64,000 bases of DNA from Ctenosaura bakeri. Lineage: Eukaryota; Chordata; Lepidosauria; Squamata; Iguanidae. The notes below the pieces were generated by a model. The model made no database searches. It saw only the letters and a list, made by a program, of their open reading frames with translations, and was not told the DNA's origin. The number at the start of each line of letters is the position of its first letter. The first letter of the stretch is position 1. The DNA lies in the NCBI GenBank assembly GCA_948474755.1, contig CAOLHI010000966.1, forward strand, positions 124,001-188,000. The letters run 5' to 3'. The position numbers and the translations under genes are program-made. This document shows positions 1-10,860 of this stretch, piece by piece.

Positions 1-846
1 CTCTCCCCATCTATCATCAATAAAGCTGCAACTTGCATTCTCAGTGGCTTAATCTTATATATCTTTTGAATCTACATTGAGCACCACCTGAATGGAGCAG
101 GCCCTCCAGATTATTACACTGACTAGGGCTGCTGGACATGAAGTCCAGCAGCATCTGGGAAGCCCAACACAATTCCTACTCCTGATTTAGGCCAATGTCA
201 GAATTTCCTAGGCCTGTGTCAGCTGACTTGAACAACAAAAACTGCCCTTTTCCCTGAAGCCTAGAAACTAATTTTGGAGGATTTTTTAGCTCTCCATAGC
301 CAGAACTTCTCTTCAGTTTCTCCTGAAAAGTGCAGGCTTATCAATAGAAGCAACAGAGGCATACCTCTGGATCCTGATTTAAGATGGTTCAAGACACTTT
401 GAGAGTTTCAACCACAGGTGCATACATAAAGCTTCATGTTCTTAATCTTTGCATAGAAAAATGAAGATCACCTCCAATATTCCTCCAACCAGATGAGAAT
501 GTGAAGGTTTCTGTGCAGTTCCAAATCACTATTCACGCATTCAGGAAGTCTTATGCATGCACGGGAGAGATCTGCACAGAAAAGATATCTTTCCATGTGC
601 AAAATAGATTTCAAGTGCAGAGAACAGAGGCTGGGCTTCTATATCAAGCAGGTGTAATTCAATGTCCCACCCATACAGTTCTGTGTTCTCGTCTCTTCCC
701 CCCTGCACTGTCCTGCTAGCTGTTAAGCCTGTGCAAGCTTGGCTTTAAGAGATTGGTGGGGAGGTAATTCAGAGGACGAAAATGCTGCTGGTCTAGACTC
801 GTGGAAGAAGTGGGAGAGAAATGAGCATGAACTCTCAAGAGTACAC
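1..846. other. Unassigned non-coding DNA
   Basis: No convincing coding region. A perfect 10-bp stem with a 5-base loop lies at 128-152 (GCTGCTGGAC then its complement), inside a short stretch (about 95-175) that resembles the core of squamate fold-back hAT MITEs, with CCTCCAGAT-like and CATCTGGGAAG-like halves. The 72-codon frame at 501-719 has no recognisable domain. Confidence 0.5.
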
Positions 847-1771
847 TGTTACCTCACTGGAAAACCCTGTCCCGGGGTCTACAATTTTGATATTAAAATA
901 TGATTCAATGTGCCTGAGAGGTCACCAGGATGGGCACATAGGCAGCAACAGTCGAACAATCAAAATCCAGGTCATGCCAGTACACTCCCCCATCATGTAG
1001 CCCCAGGAGACCTCAAGCAGTGTAAACTCACAGTAAACAAAGGGTCCTCAGCCCCTGAGAAGCCAACTTAAGGGGATTAGCATGTCTACCCCAAGTTGAG
1101 CATTGATAACCATAAGATCATATCAGGCAAGGACCATTTACATAAAGTCACACCACAACCCAACGCAACTGAAGCTCCTGAAACTTTGGAAACACCTCGT
1201 AATCCCATCATACAAAGGAAGTTGCCATTGTAGAGCTTCTTTCTTGTTGTGACACTCATTGTTCTCCCCAGGAAAGGATTAGCCATCCAGGTACGCTTTC
1301 TCCTACAAATAGTTCCTGTTTTTGAGCAGTTCTCTGGATTGCTCCGGGTCATCCCAGCAGACTGTTTCTCCATCCATCAAGTCATTGCCTCAGCCCTCTC
1401 CACGCTGAGCTCCACTTCTTCACTGTTTTTCCTGGATCCAGGACTTCAGGAAAAGGTGCAATATTACCCCAGCTACAATCCCTTCAATAGTTCTCCTATC
1501 CAGTTTCCTCTCTTTTGCTTCTTGATAGGTCTTGAGTGAGTGTGTGAGTAATTGTGTTGGTGCGTGGGACTTTCATTCAATAAAAACATCTCATTGGACA
1601 TCTTCATTTGGTTTTTGGCTTGGTCTGACCTCGTAAAAACTGGGTAAAAAGAACACACTAGGTTACCCTGCCTCTCACATTGCTATTGCTCATGCTCTGG
1701 CTAGTTTCCATTCCCTACCACGTGGACCATATTAAGGCATCCCCCACGGGACCCCAGAAATCAGGGTAACA
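847..1771 (+). mobile_element. Solo LTR A1 (endogenous retrovirus-like), 4-bp TSD
   Basis: A 925-bp LTR beginning TGTTACC and ending GGGTAACA, flanked by the direct repeat ACAC (843-846 and 1772-1775). It aligns along its 3' two thirds with LTR A2 at 6864-7772: the same order of CAGGAAAGG-type, TCCAGGACTTCAGGA and CCCCAGAAATCAGGGTAACA blocks. The polyadenylation signal AATAAA is at 1579-1584. The place of the TATA box in A2 is occupied by TACAAATAG near 1303, so the core promoter looks decayed. No gag, pol or env sequence is attached, so this is a solo LTR left by LTR-LTR recombination. A 4-bp TSD fits gammaretrovirus-like class I elements. Confidence 0.85.
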
Positions 1772-1775
1772 ACAC

Positions 1776-2794
1776 CATTATTTTCCTTCCTATCCGAACA
1801 AAGTCTAGCTATTTCTTATTTCTCAGAATTGTCTCCTCCTTTCCACTTCTTCATGCAGTTTGACTGCACTGGAGGGGAAATTTTTTAATACAGTACCCTC
1901 TGCACCCAACCCAAATATAGACATTTATACATGTACACCACACTTACATGCATGTAAGTCACTATTAAGATTCTTCCTGGTATTTTCTGTGCAAAACACA
2001 TTGTTCTCTCCTGGGTTTGTACAGCCAATATGTCTTCTGCACAGGAAAACCACATGCATTTTTGCTTCAACAAAGCACCAAGAATCTAATGGCTGCTTCA
2101 CAGCCACCTCCATTTGTTTCTCAACCGGAAAATGAACAACAATGAGTATTATTTCCATCCCTAGGCAAAGCAAACTAAGGCAGGTCCCCTTTTGCAGTCT
2201 ATCAAGGGAAATATTGCATCATCACAACTATTTCACTCTCACTTGTTGCAGAAACAAACACATCTGTTTCACTCTTACTTGTTGCAGAAACAAACACATC
2301 TGGAAAAAGGAAAAAGGCCAGTGTATTACCTTTATAGTACAAAATAGACATGACACTTTAAAACAATAAAGTATTTTGCAGCACAATAAAGACTGGTAGA
2401 TTTCATTTGGCATAAGCTTTTGCAGACTGGAGGCCATGTGATCAGATGCAAAGTGGGATGGAATCTGTAAAAATTTAAGCTGTTGTGATTTTTGTTGTGA
2501 CAGAAAGCCTATCCCCCCCCCCGCACACACAAATTGGTACTTAGAAGCTCAGATAAAAGAGGAAAGAGACCCACAGTAGCAAAGGAAGGAAGAAAAGAAA
2601 TAGGTAAGCCAGATCTCTGTATGGCATTACAGTTTTACTGACATAGTTTAGTATCACGAAAGTACCATTACTGAAGCCTTGTGTTAGAACCATTATGCTT
2701 CTGTTGTTAGTGGCCCAGCTTAGCTCCATCTCTTCCACATAAAGACATACACAGTTAAATGTGAGTATGGGATGAGATCATGCCTAACCCAGGG
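1776..2794. other. Unassigned non-coding DNA with one tandem duplication
   Basis: AT-rich, without a supported gene. Contains the 36-bp duplication listed separately and a run of ten C at 2513-2522. The short frames on both strands share no recognisable domain. Confidence 0.45.
2231..2302. repeat. 36-bp tandem duplication
   Basis: Two head-to-tail copies (2231-2266 and 2267-2302), each starting TTTCACTC and ending CACATCTG, differing at a single visible position (C versus T). The near identity suggests a recent duplication. Confidence 0.9.
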
Positions 2795-2979
2795 GTCATT
2801 TCTGCACTAGACAGTTATAGTGCTATTATTCTACTATGGAATAATATGGAATCCTGAAGTTTGCAATTTAGGGAGGGGCCTCAGGCCTCAGGCCCCTCCC
2901 TAAACTGCAAATCCCAGAATTCCATAGGATGTTGAAAGTGGAATAATAGCACTATAACACTCTAGTGTGGAAATGGTCC
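2795..2979. mobile_element. Fold-back MITE (GGCCATTTC family), copy a
   Basis: Palindromic element. The left arm has CATTTCTGCACTAGAC then TATAGTGCTATTATTC; the right arm is its complement and ends at the GGAAATGGTC motif. The arms meet at about 2890 in a GC-rich centre (GGGAGGGGCC and its complement). No clear target duplication remains. It lacks the ATTTAGAATTCTC middle found in the 202-bp copies. Confidence 0.8.
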
Positions 2980-3503
2980 CTGAATCATACATACATGACA
3001 TCTGAAAAGAAGAAATATGGGTGTTTAACTTGGAGCTCAGGAAGTAATGAGTTGCAAACAACAATTTACTTGTAATCGATTCCTTTAAGACTATTATTGA
3101 ATGAGAGATAACACCACTTCTTCCATGATGTAATGTGATATTAATACAATATGATCTTCCTAAATAGTGGAAGAGGAATATCATGTGGTTCATGTACTAG
3201 TTCAAGTCCTGTGCTCATACTTCTGCTTTCTATTGTGTTATCAGTGTTGAGATGGCAACAAGGTGAACAGGAAGAATGTATATTTTCTACCCCAGGTCAA
3301 TGGCTTGTAGTAATCAGAGTTTTCCACTATACAGTTATTTTAAAAAAAACAACAAGAAATTAAAGAATTACTTTTTAAAAAAGTATAAAGGTAACTAGGT
3401 GAAGCAGGCTCAGAACTATAACTGTAAGTAATTACTCTTAAATAGTAACTTTGACTTTCCTAGGTCAAACCAGAGTATTTGGAGTCACTTGTTTTCAGAT
3501 GTC
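2980..3503. other. Unassigned non-coding DNA
   Basis: AT-rich sequence with no recognised repeat and no frame longer than about 97 codons. Nothing in it supports a gene. Confidence 0.4.
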
Positions 3504-4342
3504 TGTTACCCCAAAACGTAGGTGCCACAAGGGCCACCTCGTGATGCCAGTATCTCTATGTAAAAGTGGGGAATTAATTAGCTCAAAGGGGAGGCTTGCA
3601 AGAGGGAGGTAACTTTACAAGACCTTTCTACCAATGTTTACTGGCTCACACGGGTGTTTCAAAGATTCCAAAGATTCAAAAGTAAGCTAAAAATGTGTTT
3701 TATTGAGTGGAATTTACTCATGCATGCGCACAAGATGCACACAGTCAAACATACACACAAGAGCTAGCTGAAGGATAAAGGGATGAAAAACTTACGGAAA
3801 GAGAGGCTGCAGGGTTTTTTTTGGGGGGGGGGTTATAATTCCCAGTCCAGAAGAATACGAGCTGAAATGTGGATTTCTTAGCTAGAACCTAAGAACAGTT
3901 CTCATTCAGGAGCCAGATGGACAGAGTGATGGGTAGATCTTTGGGAGACTGCACTGGACATCCTGAAATCAGGGGTATTTGTACCCAATAAATAGCCCAT
4001 GGCAATGGAGGATATGTGCAGTTCCAATGGGAGTTGCAGTACAGACAATGGACTATCAACCCACTAATGTTCTCAATGTTTGGATGACAAAGACATAATG
4101 TGTGTTGTAATAGCTGTCCATTGTGGGTACTATAAGCCAAGAGGAAGGAGTCCAGGTGCACAGGGGATGGATATCTGTCAATCAGTGTCCTGGTGGGCTT
4201 CTCATAATTGCAGTTCTCTGGGAAATTCCAGCTTCTACTTAAGACTATTATTCTCTGGAACAGAGGTGATTTACCTGATAAATGACCTAGATTATACCAA
4301 GATGGTGTTTTAGGCTGATGTGCCTGCGACCTCATGTTTACA
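3504..4342 (-). mobile_element. Probable solo LTR E, minus strand
   Basis: The left edge TGTTACCCC followed by a CAAGGGCCACC region reads on the minus strand like the 3' terminus of LTR A (ending GGGGTAACA). A TTTATT at 3699-3704 gives AATAAA on the minus strand, and an AT-rich TATA-like site lies near 3985-3996, in the right order for U3-R-U5 on the minus strand. The right edge is placed at ACA before GTCAC (TGTAAAC on the minus strand) but no exact target duplication was found, so that boundary is approximate. The 152-codon frame at 3889-4347 lies inside it and is not treated as a gene. Confidence 0.5.
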
Positions 4343-4536
4343 GTCACATTTCATCCTCTTTCTGGCTTGACCTCCCAGCTACTTTCAGGTTTGATTTTGA
4401 TATCAGTGGCAATTAAAGTGTGTTGCCAGTTACATATGATGCCAATTAGATACAGTGCCCATCCAAACTATACTGATATCGGGGATGCCCAAAACGGGGC
4501 CTTACATTTCTTGCTCAGCAGATGTGGAGTGCATGC

Positions 4537-4715
4537 TAATGGTAACCCTAAGGCAATCCTATTGTGGGACTTCCTTTGCAAGATTGGTTCAGACGGGATT
4601 TGCCATTGCCTTCCCCCAAGGGTGAGAGAGTGTGACTAATCCAGTAGGTCTCCATGGTCAAGTGGAGATTCAAACCCTGGTCTCCAGAGTCTTAGTCCAA
4701 TGTTCAAGCTATTTG
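4537..4715 (-). mobile_element. Sauria-type SINE, 5'-truncated tail end lost
   Basis: Read on the minus strand: a tRNA-like head with GGTTTGAATC (B-box-like), a central region around 4600-4640, and the BovB-like 3' segment with GGTTACC. On the plus strand these appear as GATTCAAACCCTGGTCTCC (4668-4686), GCCATTGCCTTCCCC and GTAACCCTAAGGC. The family is an RNA polymerase III-derived tRNA SINE mobilised by BovB-type LINEs. Confidence 0.85.
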
Positions 4716-5146
4716 GGGAAGCCTAATTCCAATAGTGGAGGGTGTCTGAAGGCCAGTGTAGAACCAAAAATACTGATATATCTTAGCTTAAGCTCTTAGG
4801 GCCACTAAGTAGCCTTAGGAGAGTCACTTCAACCTTTCAGAACAAAGAACCCCATACAAAGCTGAAAAATAACTATATAATTGTGTAATATGAGTGGGAG
4901 TATGACTACCTGCAGTATCTGGAAGGCCAGACTGAGACCCAAGGAGAGTCAGATTCAGGGCTCAAGGATTCCCACCACTGCATTAGTGTGGTGCATTAGA
5001 TCAGGGTATGGGCCTGTCATTTCCATACATTTAATGTAACAGTAGAAGAAAATTCAAGAAGAGGGCTAAAGCCAACTAGAAATACGGGTCAGTGGCCTGT
5101 GTCTGAGGGATTTTGGGAGTGTAATCTAAGGCCAAGTTCATACATT
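4716..5146. other. Unassigned non-coding DNA
   Basis: No recognised repeat, gene or RNA signal. Confidence 0.4.
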
Positions 5147-5245
5147 GGCCATTTCTGCACTAGACTGTTAATAGTGCTATGATTCCACTTTCAACATCCT
5201 ATGGAATCCTGGGGTTTGCAGTTTCGGGATGGGCCAGCCGGCCTT
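5147..5245. mobile_element. Fold-back MITE, left half only (copy b)
   Basis: Begins GGCCATTTCTGCACTAGAC and runs through CCACTTTCAACATCC and GGAATCCTGGGG, then stops at the GC-rich centre (GGGCCAGCCGGCC). The complementary right arm is absent, so the copy is truncated. Confidence 0.8.
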
Positions 5246-6477
5246 AATGTGCATGCATATCAATGTGAAGCAGTGCACAATGCACATTAGTGTACAACAA
5301 GTGAGTACATGAAATGGCACCACATGCATAACTCTACATCTTTGAAGTAAAACTGAATACAGACATTCCACATAAAACAAAAATGTCCAGTTGCTTTTAC
5401 TGGAGAGATCAAATTGGGTGAAGAAATGCTCACGAAGCAGAGACTTTAATTCAAACCAGGCAACAAATTTGATGGACCAGTGTTCTAACTCAGTATATAA
5501 GGAAGTGTATTTTCTCAACTAAGTAGGAAGAAAGCTGTCCCAAAATCAGTGATTAAGCTCTTTGTTAAAGTATCATGAATTTATAGTGGTTCTTGCAGGT
5601 GTTCACAGTTTAGCCAAAAGCATATTGCTGAAGCTGTGGGGATTTTTTTTTTTAAAAAAAAAATCCTCCATTACAAATGCACATTTTGCACAGTGACTAA
5701 AGATTCCAGCTACCTTATGTTTATGCTCTACATTCTCTTTTGAAAACTAGGTGTACAGTACATGCATATGTAAATTCATGGATTCCTCTTATAAACCCAG
5801 GAGCAAAACTCACACTTAGTAAATGGTTATTTATGACATAACGATATGCACACTAGCTATAGATCCAAGGCTCTTTTTCAAAGCATTTTTTCATGCATCA
5901 CAGGAAATCATTACTATGTTCTCTCTGCTCTTTTTAAAGGGCAAAATATGTAGCATTTGGCTTTAAAGTGAAACTTAGGATAGGCAAACAGATTTTTGGG
6001 CGTAAAGCTTAATTCAGTATGACCAGGGTTATGCACATTCTTGAGCAAAAGTATTACTGAATTAGTAAAAGAAAAACTTTTGATGTGTTAAAATATGAAG
6101 ATATCTAATGCCACACAGGCTGCATTTACAGCTTCCTGGTATGTAAATGCCAATGCGAAATTGGTAACTCACACTCTGGCTTACAATGGTGATAAACCAA
6201 GTTCAACAACAACAAAAATTTGAGATTGTTAGAAAACAGAGAGTATTCCATGAAGTATTTATTGGCTTTCATATTTCTTTCTTCTGCAAATTGGTAGAAA
6301 GGGAGATCTGCAGTTCCTCTCTTGTGATAAATGGATCCAAAATTAACTAGGCTTGCTTCTGTAACTCTAATTTTGATTTGCAGAAATAAGCATGTGAAAC
6401 TTTTCACTGTGGGAAGATAAATATCGTCACCTGCTAATGTTTGCAAACTGGAGACTGTGAAAAACATGGCTATAATA
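5246..6477. other. Unassigned AT-rich DNA
   Basis: No recognised mobile element or supported gene. It includes an A/T homopolymer block at 5644-5663. The 113-codon minus frames at 5177-5518 and 6126-6467 show no domain. Confidence 0.4.
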
Positions 6478-6683
6478 ATTGTTGTTGTTGTTGTTGTTGT
6501 TGTGCCTTCAATTCATTTCCAACTTGTGGTGACCCTAAGGCAAATCTATTGTGGGGTTTTCTGGGACAGAAAGTGTGTGAATGCACTCAATTGACCAATA
6601 AGTTTCCATGGCTGAGTGGGGAATCAAACCCTAGACTATAGGAATGCAGCCCAATGCTCAAACCACTATATCTTGCTGGCTCT
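6478..6683 (-). mobile_element. Sauria-type SINE with (AAC)n tail
   Basis: Minus-strand copy. The (GTT)8 run at about 6479-6503 is the (AAC)n tail, followed by GTGCCTTCAATTCATTTCC and the BovB-like GTGGTGACCCTAAGGC block. The tRNA-derived head at the right end reads CAAACCACTATA then TGCTGGCTC on the plus strand. Near full length. Confidence 0.9.
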
Positions 6684-6863
6684 TGGGTATAACTTTATCT
6701 TCTAAGAATTTTACCTTACCTGTTGTAATGGACTTCAGACTTCTGGTACAAAGTTACTTGTTATAGTAACCCCTAACCTTATTGTAATTTACTAAATAAT
6801 ATAAACCTAACATGGCAGTAACAGTGGTTTGAAGTAGGAGTGGAATACAAATATTAAATGGGT

Positions 6864-7772
6864 TGTTAATGCAGTTTCTAGGCCAGACTTGAGGGATATT
6901 AGATATCACTTTGATATCAATAATTTGGCCTTCTTTACCTATTCCTCTCAACGTGCTGCTGCGAGGTCCCCCGGACAAGCTCACAGACAGGCACAGCCAC
7001 TAATCGCTGTAATATTCCAAACAAAACAGGCAGGCCAGAAATAGCTGTCCCGCCACTTCAGGAGACCTCAAAGGCAAGTACTCTATTAGGTATGCACAGT
7101 ACTTACAAAGAACTCCCTGCCCTGAGCAGGCAGCTTGATTAGAAGAATCCTCATCTGTCAAACACTCTGTGTTTGCATACTGTCTACTCTGTTGTCAATT
7201 CGGACTTAACTCAATCATGCTAAATTCTGACCTTTTGGAGGCTTTGTCTCCAGCCCGAAACTCATTGTTTTCCCCAAGTACGGACTAGCCTGCAGCCACA
7301 TTTTCCCCTATAAAAACCCCTGACTTTGAGAGCTTCTTCGGATCGCTCCCGACTTCCATCCCGCCTTGCTGCCGCTTTGCTTGGCAAGCCTTGCCCTCAG
7401 TCCCACGTACTGAGAACTCCATACCTCCGAACCTCTGCTGCAGACTACCCGGGCTTCAGGACAGGTGTAGTATTACCCAAACCAACAACTCCTCTAAAAA
7501 ATCCCTCTATCCCACTCCAACCTTTATTTCTATAGGTATCTGTGAGTGTGCTGCATACACTGTTTGATTGTATTTTAATAAAACAACATTTATTATTTCA
7601 ATTCTGTTTGCTCCTTGACTCGGCCTGACCCCGTAGACATTGGGTAGAAGATCTCGCTCCGTTGCCCTGCCTCTTGTATTGCTACCTTGTGCTCTTTCCT
7701 AATTTCCCCAACTAGTGTAATTTGGAGCACATTTAGGTGTCCCTCATGGGACCCCCAGAAATCAGGGTAACA
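6864..7772 (+). mobile_element. Solo LTR A2 (endogenous retrovirus-like), intact promoter signals
   Basis: A 909-bp LTR starting TGTTAATG and ending CAGGGTAACA, flanked by GGGT at 6860-6863 and 7773-7776. TATAAAAA lies at 7309-7316 and AATAAA at 7577-7582, 268 bp apart, which orders U3, R and U5 on the plus strand. It pairs with A1 (847-1771), but its TATA box is intact where A1's is decayed. No internal retroviral sequence flanks it. The short frame at 7326-7535 is R/U5 sequence, not a gene. Confidence 0.88.
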
Positions 7773-7857
7773 GGGTCCAGGGCATTTGGTGGTCATGAGC
7801 AGTCATGTAGACAGTTGAAATCAGTTAGAACCACATTTTGGCCATAAGCCAAGATGG

Positions 7858-7947
7858 TGTAGTGGTTTGATAGTAAACTATAATTCTGGGAGATGTGGGA
7901 TTGAACCCATATCTCCCAGAATTATCGTTTACTATCAAACCACTACA
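7858..7947. repeat. Near-perfect hairpin built from SINE-head-like sequence
   Basis: Two 37-base arms (7858-7894 and 7911-7947) are reverse complements with one mismatch (T at 7880 opposite C at 7926), separated by a 16-base loop. Each arm reads GTAGTGGTTTGATAG onward, and the loop holds GATTGAACCC, close to a tRNA B box. This is the start of a Sauria-type tRNA head followed at once by its own inverted copy, so it looks like a fold-back duplication and not a normal SINE. Confidence 0.8.
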
Positions 7948-8479
7948 TCAGAGTGTGGTCAAGATGGCAAAAGTTATTAATCAGGAAAAAAGACTCAAGC
8001 CTGGAGAACAGTAGTTTGTTTTTTTAATGTGTATACTTGGAAGGGCAATACTCCCCCTGCTGTCTCCCCTGCTGAGTTAAAGGAGTGCACACTACCTCTA
8101 CAGTTTGCAGCAATTACATTCAAGGACAAAGGGGGAAAGTGGGTGGAGGAGAGAGACTGGGACATTTTAAGAGCAGATGAAAAAGTGGGATGTCGGAGGA
8201 TTAATTGGGACTGTCCCTGCCAAATTGATCTTTACAAAGCACTTGGTGCTTTACAAACCCAAAAAAATTAAAAAAAAATTAAAAAATTCAGATGCTCGAA
8301 AAAAATCTATTATTATACACAATGAGGGATGATCAACAGTACTGCAGTGTCTGGACTTGAATGTAAAACACTCTAGTTTTATAACCCCATTGAATTAGGA
8401 ATAAGTAAAGGGTTCACAAACAAGTTTGCTTGATAAGGCACTAGAGAGACAACTAATTCTCTCCTGTGACCTAGCCGAT
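7948..8479. other. Unassigned non-coding DNA
   Basis: No recognised repeat. An 80-codon plus frame (8029-8271) has no known domain and ends in an A-rich stretch (8260-8300). Confidence 0.4.
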
Positions 8480-8690
8480 CATAAGTCATTATTACTGCTT
8501 TCTGACGGCATACGTCACTGCTTCTGCTATTCCAGATGCATTGGATATCTAGGACAGTGCTGCCAAAGAGCTTTGCTTTGACAAACTGTCTTCCCTGTTT
8601 GTTTGCATCCTATAACTGCCTCCAGCATATTCTATCGAGACAGCTGGGCGCTGTCAATCAAGCCAACTGAAACTAAGGTAAGAAGTTTTA
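8480..8690 (+). promoter_or_regulatory. Candidate promoter / noncoding first exon (weak)
   Basis: Unlike its neighbours this stretch matches no repeat recognised here and is less AT-rich. It contains TGACGGCATACGTCAC (about 8501-8516), two facing CRE half-sites (TGACG and CGTCA). About 160 bp further on is CTAAGGTAAGAAG, a good splice-donor match with the exon end at about 8676. There is no TATA box and no long open frame, so any exon would be noncoding. The call is inference from motifs only; chance occurrence is quite possible. Confidence 0.2.
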
Positions 8691-9288
8691 TGTCCACATT
8701 GGTTATTCTCTGTGTGTATATAATTGAATTTTGGTATTTATTGTACAAGCAGGTTTTACTAATGTAACCCGGTGCTTTGGTAACCCATCCTTCACCTTCC
8801 CTGAAGAAGCACTTAAAATCTGGGTGCAGAAATCACAGCACACGAGCTCTGTGTTTTGCATTGTAAAACAATCGTCATGAGAGTGAGGAAGCAGACTGCA
8901 TATTAGAGTTCAGAGAGCAGTTAATTTCCTATCTGTCACAAAATCTAGTCACTGAACATCAGGATAATTGGAAGTAATGGCTGTTGGCTGCAGTAATTCT
9001 GAAAAATCTAAATTTATACAGTGAAAGATGTCATGACAGACATGAAACAAAACCATGGCACTGTTGTATTCGAAGAACAGCACTGCCACACTCACAGCAC
9101 TTCAAAAGAATTGAAAGTAATTCTCAAAAAAAATGTGATATTTTATATCATAGTGAGTCACATACGGCCCTTCAGGGATCCAGTTTTCTGCAAAAAGTTG
9201 GATTTGGACCCCAAACCACTCACTTTAGCCAAAATGCACTTTAAAGTTGAATGCTGTTTTGGGTCCCACCCAGCCCAAAATGCATTAC
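8691..9288. other. Unassigned non-coding DNA
   Basis: AT-rich flank with two overlapping frames of 86 and 92 codons (8984-9299) that resemble nothing known. The stretch from about 9160 may be the edge of an uncharacterised repeat, because the next 58 bp recur at 10803. Confidence 0.35.
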
Positions 9289-9346
9289 AGCAGAATTGAA
9301 ATCTGCTGCTGTAATCATTTCATATCTGGCTTCATATCCGGCATAG
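9289..9346. repeat. 58-bp direct repeat, first copy
   Basis: Starts AGCAGAATTGAAATCTGCTG, which contains the inverted pair CAGCAG/CTGCTG, and ends CATATCCGGCATAG. It recurs almost unchanged at 10803-10860 (one C/T difference seen), 1.5 kb away in the same orientation. The surrounding sequences are not alike, so this is a shared short repeat or gene-conversion patch and not a long duplication. Confidence 0.75.
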
Positions 9347-10159
9347 CCCAAATTGCAAGAATACTTCCCTGAGAATAGTGCAGAGTGCAAAGAGCAATGC
9401 AATACCACTTCTGGTCATCCAACATGGCAGCTCCAATAGTGCAATGTGTCCCCCCACCCCACCTCCAAGGAGCCCAGGATGACACCTCCCTGAAGGCCAA
9501 ATGCATGCACCCCTGAATGCCAAGACCCATCTGCTGAACTCCAATACTGACTTCTTAAGAATTAAGGCTGTTGGTCTACATTCCCATAGCAGCATTCCAT
9601 GATACTGAAATTTAATGAACAACTCATCTTCCCACTGAACCCAGAATACCAGGAGTATGGAGCCTGTGATCCTCCAAATGTTGATGACTTAGTACTCGCT
9701 CTGTCCCTCAGTGCTAGTCAGGCTAGATATTGGAAGTGGGAAATAATAGTGTCTAGAGGACCATGGCTATCCCAGCCTTGCTCTGTACCCAACAGGTTTT
9801 GCAGTAGCTCTTGGAGTAGCTGTAAGAAGGCTAAGTGTTTCTGTATTGATCATTGTTTATCTAAGCAGTTTATCAAAATTCAGTTCAATCCAAACTTTGC
9901 TGATAATTTAGGGTTCTATTCAGCAAAGGTAGGGTTGTGGAACAACCATTTGCCATAAAGACCTAGCCTATTCGAGGTTATCAGAAGTCTCCAGTGTACT
10001 GGCTTACATGTGACAACCTCATTGTGTTCTGTCATTACAGGAAGCATGCACAAGAGACATTGGTTATGTAATTATTTTAGACTCTACTCAGGAAATCTGG
10101 ATGGATTCTGAGTATAGAAATCCAGATTTTGCCAAGAATAATGAAGTCCTTCTGCCTAT
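9347..10159. other. Unassigned non-coding DNA
   Basis: The 119-codon frame at 9599-9958 has no recognisable domain. No element boundaries seen. Confidence 0.35.
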
Positions 10160-10445
10160 CTGTTAAAGACAGAAAGAACATTAGAAAACATTTGGAAAAT
10201 CGTCAGAAAGCCATGATTCTCAAGTACCAGGAAACCCTGGCAAAGAGTATCTTGGATCAACAAGAATCTTTGCTGTTTGGAATTTATTCTGTGCTAAATT
10301 CATAGATTGTATTTTTTGTGCAGGAAATAGCATTTTTTTTAATGGAAACAGCATTTTCAAATAATAATTTTTGAAAACTGCATGATTTTAAAGATTTCCT
10401 CACATCAGTTAGAAAAGTGATTTTTTAAAAAAAGCCATTGTTTCA
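10160..10445 (+). repeat. Old unclassified interspersed repeat, copy 1
   Basis: Shares an ordered set of blocks with 24700-25225 and 30345-30745: a GAAACCCTGG-type block, AGAATCTTTG, then short pieces like GCAGGAAATAGCATTT and GAAAACTGCAT, and a CTCACA...GAAAA end. It is the most diverged of the three. No terminal repeats or coding sequence are recognisable. Confidence 0.45.
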
Positions 10446-10802
10446 AATAGATGTTGCACATGATAATCTAAGACTAAAGAATTATAGAACCGTGCCATTT
10501 TTAATAAGCACATCAATAGACATGCATTTGTTGTTGCAGTCCGAAAACTTGACTACTCAGTGACAACAAAACTTTTCCTTCCTAACTGCACTTTAAACTG
10601 TAAAATATTAGCACGCATGTAGTGTCTGTATTCCAGCTTGGCTCAGCATAGAGAGTAGTTCTGCATGTGGACCTTACTAATCTCAGCCATATACTGCCCT
10701 CAGAGTTAGCATGCAGCCCAGGGCTATTACATGCCTCATGAGGAATGATCAGGATTAGAGAAAAACTTGGCTATGTCCCATAAGCAGATAGAAAAAGAGT
10801 GC

Positions 10803-10860
10803 AGCAGAATTGAAATCTGCTGCTGTAATCATTTCATATCTGGCTTCATATCTGGCATAG
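10803..10860. repeat. 58-bp direct repeat, second copy
   Basis: Near-identical partner of 9289-9346, with AGCAGAATTGAAATCTGCTG at its left end. Confidence 0.75.

Noticed and set aside
3889..4347. 152-codon minus frame as a gene
   Set aside because: Falls within the probable LTR E and has no domain, no exon signals and no start context of note.
6479..6503. Independent (GTT)n microsatellite
   Set aside because: It is the A-rich (AAC)n tail of the minus-strand SINE.
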